A DNA stretch of 7,509 bases from NCBI GenBank assembly GCA_947623705.1, contig CANQHT010000056.1, forward strand, positions 1-7,509, given 5' to 3'. The notes beneath the pieces were generated by a model. It was not told where the DNA came from. It saw only the letters and a program-made list of their open reading frames with translations, and did not search any database. This document shows positions 1-6,984 of this stretch, one piece after another; position 1 is the first letter of the stretch, and every line of letters starts with the position of its first letter. A program made the position numbers and the translations under genes. The DNA is from an uncultured Bacilli bacterium (lineage in GTDB: Bacteria; Bacillota_I; Bacilli_A; RF39; UBA660).

Positions 1-1698
1 AACAAAAGAAAGGCGATAATATTAACATTTATCGGAGCCTTAACATTATTATTTGTCGTAGTCGGAGGAACATTTGCTTACTTTCAATTAGTAGATACTG
101 ATGAAGGGAGTACAAGTACTGATTTTAATGCTCAAACTGATAACTTAAATAAATATGGAACACCACTTTTAAAAAATCAAAGTGAATTATTTATAAGTTT
201 GTCTGCAAGTGATATGGCATTTAGTAAAGCAAATACAAAATATTATGCTACATTAAAAACCGAACCCCAAGAAAAAAATTATGAAACAGAAAAACAAAAT
301 CATATCATATCAACAGCTAGTATAGAAAGACCAGAAGGAGAAGATGTAGTAGAAGATGCTTACCTTAAATGTACCAGTGAGTTAACAATAACTATTGATG
401 GAACAATGAAAGAGGCATTACAAACTGGAGATGGAACATTATATTTAGGAACTAAGTCAAATGATGGAAATAAAGGTAGTGTAACACCAACAAGTTTTGA
501 TTTAGCTGAATTAGTAAGTAAACAAGATAGTGGCGAAAATAAAGCCACAGTAAATTACACAATAACTGGTTTTACAAGTGTGGATGTCACTGCCGATATC
601 GAAATAGTCAATAGAGAAGAAAAACAAAATGCTTTAGCAGGTACTAATATAGAAATAACAATAACCAATAATAATTTAAGTTGTAGTGTAAGTGATGGAC
701 CAACAACTTTAGAAATATTACAAGAAAATGCAGGAGAAAGTTTAACAACAGAATTAGTCGGAGATATGCATAGATATCAAGGAACAAATGATGTACCAAA
801 CTGGATATGTTTTGGAACAAAAGACCAAGACCAATGTAAAAGAGAATATGATAAATATATGTATAGAATAATAGGAGTAACAGAAGAAGGACAAATGTAC
901 TTGTTAAAAGAAACATTCTTAAAAGAAGGATCAGTAACAAGTTTTGCTTGGAATCACGATTATTTAATAAGTGGTGATGATACATACTTATGTCCTGATG
1001 GAGTATGTCCCGAATGGAATAATGCTGATTTATTTAAAAGAATAAATGGTAAATCAAACGGAACGAGTGCTGGAACCGGTGGAACTTATGGCAAAGCCGA
1101 TACCGATATCTTTGTCGATAATGAATATTATGATTATTTAAAATCGGGAGATGAAAATGGAGGAACAGAGGCCAGTGAATGGTACAACTTAATTGATAAT
1201 CACGACTGGTATTATGGAGATACAATAGAAAAAACAGACGCTAATATATATAATGGTAACTATATGTACAATATAGAAACAGGAAAAAGTGAAACAACGC
1301 ATTATGTAGGAACATATGGAGCAGTAACAAGTCAAAGTTATACTTGGACAAATAAAGTAAATGCCAAAATAAGTCTAATGTATTTACACGATGTATTGTA
1401 TGCATATCCAAATGGAACATCGGGAAGTTATACAAATGTAAAAAATAGTTGGATTCATTTTATAAAAGATGGATATAATAATAGACTATATTACGAATGG
1501 TTAAGCACTCGTTGGGGTATCTATCGCGAGAATGAAACGAATGTTCGCGCGCGGCATGTGAGTTATGACGGCTACTTGTACAACAACAGCTACCTGACTA
1601 GTGGCTATGGTGTGCGGCCTGTCTTCTATGTTTCAAACAAAGCAACAATTGCTTCAGGAGATGGCACACAAGAAAATCCATATACTTTAAATTTTTAA
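1..1698 (+). CDS. Secreted surface protein with SipW-type signal peptide and variable-looking C-terminal GVRPVFY domain (5' partial)
   Basis: The frame is open from base 1, so the true start lies upstream and 565 residues are visible. The first ATG inside the window (199) would remove the signal peptide and is not the start. Visible residues 2-26 form a signal peptide: KRK, then a hydrophobic stretch, then GGTFAYF. This matches the SipW-cognate class (TasA/camelysin type), with cleavage expected near A26. Residues about 60-240 look beta-rich. About 267-293 (NWICFG, then YMYRIIGV) and about 457-461 (ISLMY) resemble blocks I recall from a family of extracellular proteins in gut Firmicutes that end in GVRPVFYL; that link is from memory, not a search. 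GVRPVFYV is at 537-544, followed by a short tail. No LPXTG anchor, C-terminal membrane helix or transmembrane domain beyond the signal is seen, so the product is probably exported and soluble or fibre-associated. The base composition changes sharply at 1510-1632 (separate entry). Ligand and exact role are unknown. SipW itself is not in the window. Confidence 0.85.
   Translation, partial: NKRKAIILTFIGALTLLFVVVGGTFAYFQLVDTDEGSTSTDFNAQTDNLNKYGTPLLKNQSELFISLSASDMAFSKANTKYYATLKTEPQEKNYETEKQNHIISTASIERPEGEDVVEDAYLKCTSELTITIDGTMKEALQTGDGTLYLGTKSNDGNKGSVTPTSFDLAELVSKQDSGENKATVNYTITGFTSVDVTADIEIVNREEKQNALAGTNIEITITNNNLSCSVSDGPTTLEILQENAGESLTTELVGDMHRYQGTNDVPNWICFGTKDQDQCKREYDKYMYRIIGVTEEGQMYLLKETFLKEGSVTSFAWNHDYLISGDDTYLCPDGVCPEWNNADLFKRINGKSNGTSAGTGGTYGKADTDIFVDNEYYDYLKSGDENGGTEASEWYNLIDNHDWYYGDTIEKTDANIYNGNYMYNIETGKSETTHYVGTYGAVTSQSYTWTNKVNAKISLMYLHDVLYAYPNGTSGSYTNVKNSWIHFIKDGYNNRLYYEWLSTRWGIYRENETNVRARHVSYDGYLYNNSYLTSGYGVRPVFYVSNKATIASGDGTQENPYTLNF
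1510..1632 (+). other. Candidate hypervariable cassette (DGR-like variable region) at the 3' end of the surface protein gene
   Basis: G+C is about 50% over 1501-1630, against about 27% over the preceding 120 bases and low again from about 1634. Codon choice changes with it: CGC, CGG, GCG, GGC, TAC, AAC, AGC and CTG appear in a gene that otherwise favours A/T-ending codons. From 1555 to 1611, 16 of 19 codons are NNY, all reachable from AAY by changing only A positions (CAT, AGT, TAT, GAC, GGC, TAC, AAC, AGC, ACT, GGT); the other three are GTG, TTG and CTG. The block ends in a GC-rich constant-looking segment (1612-1629, encoding VRPVFY), where a DGR would carry its initiation-of-homing sequence. 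Known DGR variable regions sit at the 3' end of target genes and derive from adenine mutagenesis of AAY-rich templates. No template copy or reverse transcriptase is in the window, so a gene-conversion cassette remains an equal alternative. Confidence 0.5.
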
Positions 1699-1714
1699 CA
1701 AACATAAATAAATT

Positions 1715-1754
1715 AAATAGCAAATAGTACCCAAGTATTACTTGCTATTTTTTT
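1715..1754 (+). terminator. Rho-independent terminator of the surface protein gene
   Basis: A 9-bp perfect stem (AAATAGCAA at 1715-1723 with TTGCTATTT at 1742-1750) continues, after one mismatch, into a further 6-bp stem (TAGTAC with GTATTA, one G-T pair) around a CCAA loop. A run of seven T's follows (1748-1754). It begins 17 bases after the stop codon and separates this gene from the next promoter. Confidence 0.92.
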
Positions 1755-1775
1755 CGTTTTCTAAACCATTTTGTA

Positions 1776-1804
1776 TTGACATCTATTCTAATTTTAATTA
1801 ATAT
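1776..1804 (+). promoter_or_regulatory. Sigma-A-like promoter of the helical-paralogue operon
   Basis: A perfect -35 box TTGACA lies at 1776-1781, followed by 17 bases and TAATAT at 1799-1804 as the -10. A TATATA at 1802-1807 is an alternative -10 with less good spacing. Transcription would start near 1811, just upstream of the ribosome binding site at 1819-1824. It lies directly after the preceding terminator, which fits the start of a new transcription unit. Confidence 0.7.
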
Positions 1805-1818
1805 ATATACTTAATCGT

Positions 1819-1824
1819 GAGGTG
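1819..1824 (+). promoter_or_regulatory. Ribosome binding site that selects the ATG at 1831
   Basis: GAGGTG at 1819-1824 lies 6 bases upstream of the ATG at 1831. A GTG at 1822 is in frame and would extend the protein by three residues, but it lies inside this Shine-Dalgarno sequence and so cannot use it. The ATG at 1831 is therefore preferred. Confidence 0.8.
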
Positions 1825-1830
1825 GGCCAT

Positions 1831-2814
1831 ATGGATGAGTTAGAATTATTAAAACAAAGAGAAAAAGATATGCGCAAATTAAAAAGTCTCGCCACAGAAA
1901 TATGGCAACTTAATCAAAAATTATTAGATTTAGAAAGTAATGGTTTATTTGATACGGAAAGTTTTCTAGATATTGAAATTCAAAAAGAAGAATTATTAAA
2001 AGAAGAAGATAATATATATTCAAGTATTAAAAATAATTATGATGAATTATTAAGTTTATTTGATTATTTTAAAAATTTAGTTGGTAATGAAAGTTTAGAA
2101 ACCGAAATTAACTTAATAACTTATAATAATGAAGATGAATTAACTAATTTAAGAATCTTTAAAAGATTAGGGTTATACATAACGGAAGGTAATATTAATA
2201 TTGAAGGATTAGATGAAATACTACCTAAATTACAATATATATTAAAATTAAATAACTTTAATGATGATATAGATGAAGATATTATAAATACAATTTTAGT
2301 TATCTTAAATAAATATATAAAAGATAATAAATATAGTAGAATAAAAGAAATGTTATTAACTTTAAAATATAATATCGAATTTATTTATTATAATATTAGT
2401 CAAATATTAATTAGAAATAGTTATGAAATACCTGATGAATTATATTGGAAAAGTATCTATGAAAGTGAAATGTTAAAAATAAGTGATAGTGATTTAGATT
2501 ATTATTATGAAGATAAAGTTAAAGATATTTTAATTAGAAATATTGATTATTTAACAGATCAATTCTATCTTAATTTAGAAGATGATTATGAATTTGGTAA
2601 ATGTACTTTAGCGGAAATATTTATCCGGAGTATGATTTTATTTATTAAAGAAGATACATTGGATACTTTAAGGGAAAGATTTACTGATATGAGTGAAATA
2701 AGTAAATATTTATTTGATGATGTATCAGGTGAAGAATTAGTTTATAATGCCTTAAGTCATTATAGAGAAGATTTAGAATTACCAAGAGTAATTAGATTAG
2801 AAAGGACAAGATAA
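1831..2814 (+). CDS. Helical protein of unrecognised family, paralogue 1 of 4
   Basis: The product is 327 residues, with no signal peptide or membrane helix, and is rich in Leu, Ile, Asn, Glu, Asp and Lys. It looks all-helical and cytoplasmic. I do not recognise the family. Three blocks align with the third and fourth genes of this cluster: an NKYIKDNKYSRIKEMLLTLKY segment at about 160-180, ELYWKSIYESEM at about 203-214 (the LYW signature), and IFIRSMILF at about 263-271 followed by a polar helix. A short LVYNALSHYR block lies near the C-terminus, followed by a basic tail. An acidic stretch (DDIDEDI) sits near 145. The start is set by the ribosome binding site at 1819-1824. The next gene begins one base after the stop, so the two are surely co-transcribed. 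No catalytic motif is visible; a structural, adaptor or regulatory role is possible but not supported directly. Confidence 0.85.
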   Translation: MDELELLKQREKDMRKLKSLATEIWQLNQKLLDLESNGLFDTESFLDIEIQKEELLKEEDNIYSSIKNNYDELLSLFDYFKNLVGNESLETEINLITYNNEDELTNLRIFKRLGLYITEGNINIEGLDEILPKLQYILKLNNFNDDIDEDIINTILVILNKYIKDNKYSRIKEMLLTLKYNIEFIYYNISQILIRNSYEIPDELYWKSIYESEMLKISDSDLDYYYEDKVKDILIRNIDYLTDQFYLNLEDDYEFGKCTLAEIFIRSMILFIKEDTLDTLRERFTDMSEISKYLFDDVSGEELVYNALSHYREDLELPRVIRLERTR

Positions 2815-2815
2815 T

Positions 2816-3718
2816 ATGGAAGTTTATGTAATGGATGATAATGATAAAAGTTTAATAAATAAAATATTAGAATTAAATAGTGATTTATTAAGTAAGTATG
2901 AAGAATTAAATATATATCCTGTAGATAGTAAAGAATATTTTATATTAACTAATAGAATATATAGTTTAAAATATCAAATTAATAAATTATTAGAAAAAGT
3001 AAGTAGTAGTTTAAAATTACAAAGTTATATGGAATATTTATATCCAAAGGGGAAGATAAATAACTTTAGTGAAGACTTAAAAATACTTATTAATGGGGAT
3101 AGAGAAGAATTAATTAAAAGAAGATTATTAATTAGTTTATTAGAAAGAAAAATTGAAAAAGATATTGCTAAATTAAGTAATATGGCAAGTACTCTTAATT
3201 CTGATATTGTTTTATATGGTATTCCTAATTTACAAGAATTTTGTCATAATATTTATAATCCTTGTGATCGTTTAGCGGACCTGCTTCGGGTAAGTAATGC
3301 TTTAAGACAAGATTTTATTAAATCTTTAGGAGTTATCTTAGAAGATAATGGTTTAAATAAAAATAATCATTTAAATTTTTTATATGAAAGTTTAGAAGAA
3401 GAATTATTAAAAGAAAATTATGATCATAAACATATTTATTTTACTTCTAAATTAGATGCTAATTTAGCTAGTTTTACTGATAGTGAATACAATGCTTCAA
3501 AAAGTATGTATGGTTTTAAAACTGTTGGGGATATCCTAGATGAATACCCAGATATCTTTAATAATCAATTATTATTATGTGTTATTAAAACAGCTTTACT
3601 TTTCTGTACTCCAGAAGAATTAAAAATATTAAAAGATAAATATGGTATAGTATTAAATAATGTTATCTTAGATAATCAAGAATATCAAGAGAGTGTTAAT
3701 ATTTTAAGTTTGAAATAG
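2816..3718 (+). CDS. Helical protein of unrecognised family, paralogue 2 of 4 (most divergent)
   Basis: This 300-residue soluble helical protein starts one base after the preceding stop, with AAAGGA at 2801-2806, nine bases before the ATG. An internal ATG at 2831 is possible but has a weaker binding site. It is the shortest and most diverged of the four paralogues. The position of the LYW signature reads HIYFTSKLDANLASF (about 206-220), so the tryptophan is replaced by Phe. The C-terminal block is kept as CVIKTALLFCTPEEL (about 255-269), matching the (I/V)..R..LLF block of the others, and the protein ends in NILSLK, like the VSFKK end of paralogue 4. ELIKRRLLISLLE (98-110) aligns with LVKQRILEKL and LVRKRVILKL in paralogues 3 and 4. 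YGI near 134 is shared with paralogue 4. Cysteines at 143 and 150 (CHNIYNPC) have no counterpart in the relatives. Function is unknown. Confidence 0.85.
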   Translation: MEVYVMDDNDKSLINKILELNSDLLSKYEELNIYPVDSKEYFILTNRIYSLKYQINKLLEKVSSSLKLQSYMEYLYPKGKINNFSEDLKILINGDREELIKRRLLISLLERKIEKDIAKLSNMASTLNSDIVLYGIPNLQEFCHNIYNPCDRLADLLRVSNALRQDFIKSLGVILEDNGLNKNNHLNFLYESLEEELLKENYDHKHIYFTSKLDANLASFTDSEYNASKSMYGFKTVGDILDEYPDIFNNQLLLCVIKTALLFCTPEELKILKDKYGIVLNNVILDNQEYQESVNILSLK

Positions 3719-3727
3719 GTAGTAATT

Positions 3728-4747
3728 ATGGATTATGATTTAACGAATGAAAATATTAAAGATTTAAAAGATTTAGTTTTAATAACGACTCAAATATATG
3801 ATATCTATTGTGATTTAATTGATTTAGAAATTGAGGGGTTAAAGGGTAGTGAAGATTATACTCAAGGTTTAATAGTATTAAGTGATTTATTAAAACAAGA
3901 AAAGAAAATATATAAATTATATGCTTTAGATGGGCATGTTTTAAGTGAGTTTTTAAAATATGTCGGCAAGAATGAAGGTTATATATTTTTTGATGCTTTA
4001 AGTGATATTAAAGATGGTTCATCTAAAAGTTTAGTTAAACAAAGAATATTAGAAAAATTAACTAATTTATTAAATGAATTAGCAAGTGTAGATAATTTAA
4101 ATTATGAAGAACAAGAATATAATTATAGTGATGAAGAAGAAATAGATGATGAATCTGAATATGTAAGTCATGATTTTGATATCAATGTTATGTTAGATGA
4201 ACAAGTTAAATTAGATTATTTAAGAACTGTTTTAAAAATATTAGATTTATGTCTTAAAGATAGTAATTATCAAGAAATAAAACATTATTTAATAACTTAT
4301 AAATATCAATTAGCATTTACTTTAACTAATATAGAACAAGAATTATTATTGAATAAGTTTGAAATTACCGAAAATTTATATTGGGGTGTTGATGCCGTTA
4401 GTCAAATGGAAAAGATTACGGATGAGATGGAAATATTAAATTGTCAAGATTATTATGGGGATAATGTTTTATTAGATGAAGCCGTTAGTATAATTGAAAT
4501 GGCTGATATAGAGAAATTAGAAGTTTATGATATTGTGGAGGGTATTTTAACATCGATTTATATAAGAGCGGCTTTGTTATTTGCGAGTCCAGAATCAATA
4601 GATAACTTTGAGAAAACTTTAAAAGGGGATTTAAAAAGGAAGAAAATAGAGCCAGTTGTTAAACAAATTATTAGAGAAATTTTTAATAATTCTAAAAGTG
4701 ATCGGGAATTAGTCCATAGAATAAGTATCCGGAATTTGACAAAATAG
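3728..4747 (+). CDS. Helical protein of unrecognised family, paralogue 3 of 4, with acidic insert
   Basis: The product is 339 residues, the longest of the four, with no signal peptide or membrane helix. The ATG lies 9 bases after the previous stop. An AGGT-type weak ribosome binding site overlaps that stop codon, which suggests translational coupling. Family blocks are SLVKQRILEKL (101-111), DLCLKDSNYQEIKHYLITYKY (about 173-193), NLYWGVDAVSQM (216-227), SIYIRAALLFASPES (276-290) and the terminal RELVHRISIRNL. The extra length comes mainly from a strongly acidic, Tyr-rich insert at about 127-152 (EEQEYNYSDEEEID and onward) between the N- and C-terminal helical parts, probably a flexible linker. 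The last codons overlap the promoter of the next gene. No enzymatic motif is recognised. Confidence 0.85.
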   Translation: MDYDLTNENIKDLKDLVLITTQIYDIYCDLIDLEIEGLKGSEDYTQGLIVLSDLLKQEKKIYKLYALDGHVLSEFLKYVGKNEGYIFFDALSDIKDGSSKSLVKQRILEKLTNLLNELASVDNLNYEEQEYNYSDEEEIDDESEYVSHDFDINVMLDEQVKLDYLRTVLKILDLCLKDSNYQEIKHYLITYKYQLAFTLTNIEQELLLNKFEITENLYWGVDAVSQMEKITDEMEILNCQDYYGDNVLLDEAVSIIEMADIEKLEVYDIVEGILTSIYIRAALLFASPESIDNFEKTLKGDLKRKKIEPVVKQIIREIFNNSKSDRELVHRISIRNLTK

Positions 4748-4764
4748 GGATATTTTGTTAGAAT
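4736..4764 (+). promoter_or_regulatory. Strong internal promoter for the fourth helical gene
   Basis: A perfect TTGACA (4736-4741) is followed by 17 bases and TAGAAT (4759-4764), with an extended -10 TG at 4756-4757. The -35 lies in the last codons of the preceding gene and the stop codon lies in the spacer. Predicted transcription start is near 4771, 21 bases before the ATG. This would let the fourth gene be expressed independently of the first three. Confidence 0.75.
4739..4758. repeat. Perfect inverted repeat between the -35 and -10 boxes (operator candidate)
   Basis: ACAAAATA at 4739-4746 and TATTTTGT at 4751-4758 are exact reverse complements with a GGGA centre. The repeat covers the last three bases of the -35 and the whole spacer up to the -10, the usual place for a repressor site. 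As RNA it could also be a weak hairpin at the stop codon of the upstream gene, but it lacks a following T-tract, so it is not a convincing terminator. Confidence 0.5.
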
Positions 4765-4791
4765 AGTAAACACTTGTAAAGAAGGGGTTTT

Positions 4792-5724
4792 ATGATTAAT
4801 TTAACAAAAAAAGAAGAAAAGATATTAAATTCTCTATTGGGAATAGGTAGTTCTGTTGCGGGTCAGTTATATGAATTAGGTGCTTTAGAAGAAAATAATG
4901 AGAAAGATAGTCCTATTTGGCAAGAAAAAATTAATGCTTTAAATATATCTTTAAGTTTAGAGAATTCTTTATATAGTAAATTAGATATTAAAACAATTGA
5001 AAGATTAAATGATTATTTAGATGAAGATGCTTTATGTGATCGTTTATTAAACCAATTACAAAGTATATTTGATTTAGATATTCAAGAATTGGTAAGAAAA
5101 AGAGTTATTTTAAAGTTAGATAAAATATTTGAAGCTTATAAAGCTTTACATCCTTATGGAATAATTGATAAATTATTTGCGGAAGATTATCAAATGACTA
5201 ATGTTGTTAAAAGTGATTATTTTAATACTTTTCTTAATATTTTAAATTTATATTTAAATGATCCAGAATATGCCAATATTAAACCATATTTATTAAAAAT
5301 AAAATATAGTTTTAGTCTTTTATATGAAGATGTATTAGATAATTTTAGAGAAGATAATTTTAATGTTAAACCATTATATTGGGTTAGTGATGCAGTTGCC
5401 AAGCAAAGAGATTTTAAATTAGGTTATGATAAAATTTTTAGTCGTATTATATATGATTCTTGTAGTATTGTAACTAAGAATTTAACCAGTGATTTATCTT
5501 ATGAAAGAGCTATATTTGTTCAAATACTAGCTCGAGTAATATTACTATTTAATCGCGATGATAATGTTCGGGAGGCTTTAGTTTCAGGTTTTAATGAATT
5601 AATTAATATGGCTTATACAACAAATATTGGTGATGTGACTAAAACTTGGTTCTTAATTCCTAAATCGATAAGTTATATGGAAAAAGATAAAGAATTAGTT
5701 AATTTAGTTAGTTTTAAAAAATAA
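4792..5724 (+). CDS. Helical protein of unrecognised family, paralogue 4 of 4
   Basis: The product is 310 residues, soluble and predicted all-helical. The ATG at 4792 has a clear GAAGGGG binding site at 4781-4787, four bases upstream. Family blocks in order are LVRKRVILKLDKIF (100-113), PYGIIDKLF (121-129), LYLNDPEYANIKPYLLKIKY (153-172), PLYWVSDAVAKQ (194-205, LYW signature) and QILARVILLFNRDDNVREAL (244-263). The end is ELVNLVSFKK. Its closest relative by eye is paralogue 3 (LYW plus DAV in both). It is separated from paralogue 3 by 44 bases that carry part of its own promoter and inverted repeat, unlike the tight junctions upstream. It ends at a bidirectional terminator shared with the converging CapA-type gene. 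Function is unknown. Confidence 0.85.
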   Translation: MINLTKKEEKILNSLLGIGSSVAGQLYELGALEENNEKDSPIWQEKINALNISLSLENSLYSKLDIKTIERLNDYLDEDALCDRLLNQLQSIFDLDIQELVRKRVILKLDKIFEAYKALHPYGIIDKLFAEDYQMTNVVKSDYFNTFLNILNLYLNDPEYANIKPYLLKIKYSFSLLYEDVLDNFREDNFNVKPLYWVSDAVAKQRDFKLGYDKIFSRIIYDSCSIVTKNLTSDLSYERAIFVQILARVILLFNRDDNVREALVSGFNELINMAYTTNIGDVTKTWFLIPKSISYMEKDKELVNLVSFKK

Positions 5725-5725
5725 G

Positions 5726-5753
5726 AAAAAGATTAGTTTTGGCTAATCTTTTT
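5726..5753. terminator. Bidirectional terminator between the converging helical-gene block and the capA-like operon
   Basis: AAAAAGATTAG at 5726-5736 and CTAATCTTTTT at 5743-5753 form a perfect 11-bp stem around a TTTTGG loop. T-tracts follow on the plus strand and A-tracts precede it, so it reads as hairpin plus U-run in both directions. It begins just after the plus-strand stop and overlaps the stop codon of the minus-strand gene. Confidence 0.88.
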
Positions 5754-6984
5754 ATGTTGTTGGTAAGGGTTCAATATTTATATTACTATCATATTTTTTT
5801 AAGACTTTACTAAATTCATTATAAACACTTTCATAATTACTTAAATATTTACTTTCCATTTTACTAAAGGGAATAACTAAATAATCATATTTCTTTTTGG
5901 TATTATTATAATATTTATAAGAATAATTTAGGTCGGCTCTAATATTATCGATTTTAACAGTAGTTGTATCTTTTTCACTATCCACAGTTTTGGTAATATC
6001 TAATGTCGCAAACATTCCGACAGTACCGACCTTTCTTACTAAAGCTTGTTCAGCCCCCATTTGGTTAGATATAAAATTACCAAAAGAGTAGAAGACGACG
6101 GTATCATCAATCCATTCCCAAGGCTCAATACTATGCGAATGGGTACCTAAAACGATATCGACACCATTGTCCGCTAAAAACTTGGCTTGATTTCTTTGGG
6201 TTTCGGTAGCGGTTTGTTGATATTCCACACCCCAATGCATAGCGACAATTAACACATCAACTTTATCACGAACCGCCGCAATATCAGCTTTTACTTTTTC
6301 TTCATCAAAAGTATTAGCTAAGTATGGTTCTTTATCAAGTTGAGCTTGTCTGCTTGCCACCGCATTAGTCGCATTATAAGTATAATTTAGCATGGTATAA
6401 GTAATCCCATTGGCATTCATTATTTTGTGCTCATCACTTTTTTCTTGACTCGTTGCCATTCCGGTTGCTAAAATTCCATCTTTTCCTTCCCACCAGGAGG
6501 CACTTACCTTTGCCCCCGTTGCGCCCATATCCATGGAGTGATTAGAGGCCAGAGATACTAAATTAAATCCGGCATCAATCATGTTTTGCCCAAAAGCACT
6601 CGGTGTATTAAAACTAGGATAACTTTGAAGGCTAGAAGTACTATCAAAAACTGTTTCTTGATTATAATATTTAATATCATAATCTTTTAATTTATCTTTG
6701 GTATAAGTTAGCATATCACTAAAATCATATTCTCCCGTTGCTTCATTATAAGCCGCTTTATAAACAGCGGTATGAATTAAACCATCACCTGTTGCAATTA
6801 AACTGGCTTTATAAGTCTTTATCGGTTCTTCTTTTGGTTTAGTTAAATTCGGAAGTGGATTATCTAAACTAGCGGCACTATCACTTCCAAAAAAGTTAAA
6901 ACAGACAAAACCAATTAAAATTACTAATAATGTAGAAACTAATAAAAGTCTTCTTTTCGCTTTTTTCTTTAATCTTCTCGCCAT
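5752..6984 (-). CDS. CapA family protein (PGA_cap, metallophosphoesterase-like), membrane-anchored
   Basis: The product is 410 residues. A basic N-terminus (RRLKKKAKRR) and a hydrophobic helix at about 13-32 anchor the protein with its domain outside the cell. A Pro/Lys-rich linker (about 40-58) follows. The CapA fold then shows its signature motifs in order: ATGDGLIH (64-71), NQE (108-110), ASNHSMDMG (146-154), MHWGVEY (249-255), GTHSHSIEPWEW (280-291) and YSFGNF (299-304). The Asp, Asn and His residues are those expected to bind metal in this calcineurin-like phosphoesterase relative. CapA/PgsA proteins are linked to poly-gamma-glutamate or capsule export, but many single CapA-like proteins in Firmicutes have no capsule locus. 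No other capsule gene is present here, so the substrate is not assigned. The start ATG overlaps the stop of the HIT gene (TAATG), with GAGGTG at 6993-6998, eight bases upstream. Confidence 0.9.
   Translation of the reverse strand: MARRLKKKAKRRLLLVSTLLVILIGFVCFNFFGSDSAASLDNPLPNLTKPKEEPIKTYKASLIATGDGLIHTAVYKAAYNEATGEYDFSDMLTYTKDKLKDYDIKYYNQETVFDSTSSLQSYPSFNTPSAFGQNMIDAGFNLVSLASNHSMDMGATGAKVSASWWEGKDGILATGMATSQEKSDEHKIMNANGITYTMLNYTYNATNAVASRQAQLDKEPYLANTFDEEKVKADIAAVRDKVDVLIVAMHWGVEYQQTATETQRNQAKFLADNGVDIVLGTHSHSIEPWEWIDDTVVFYSFGNFISNQMGAEQALVRKVGTVGMFATLDITKTVDSEKDTTTVKIDNIRADLNYSYKYYNNTKKKYDYLVIPFSKMESKYLSNYESVYNEFSKVLKKYDSNINIEPLPTT

Noticed and set aside
644..985. Minus-strand frame of 113 residues (and others at 360-548, 1034-1225, 1241-1435) opposite the surface protein gene
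   Set aside because: The translations are low-complexity Leu/Tyr/His strings expected from the antisense of AT-rich coding sequence. They have no binding sites and lie wholly inside a well-supported gene.
4739..4758. Intrinsic terminator after paralogue 3
   Set aside because: The hairpin is A/T-only apart from single G-C pairs and has no T-tract after it. Its position within a promoter fits an operator better.
4558..4773. Minus-strand frame of 71 residues across the end of paralogue 3
   Set aside because: It is a shadow of the coding strand. It overlaps the promoter of the fourth gene and has no convincing start signal.
5217..5402. Minus-strand frame of 61 residues inside paralogue 4
   Set aside because: It lies wholly inside a supported gene, has no ribosome binding site, and its composition is typical of an antisense shadow.
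5752..6984. A capsule biosynthesis locus
   Set aside because: Only the CapA-like protein is present. No CapB/CapC (PgsB/PgsC) or glycosyltransferase genes flank it, so a capsule role is not supported.
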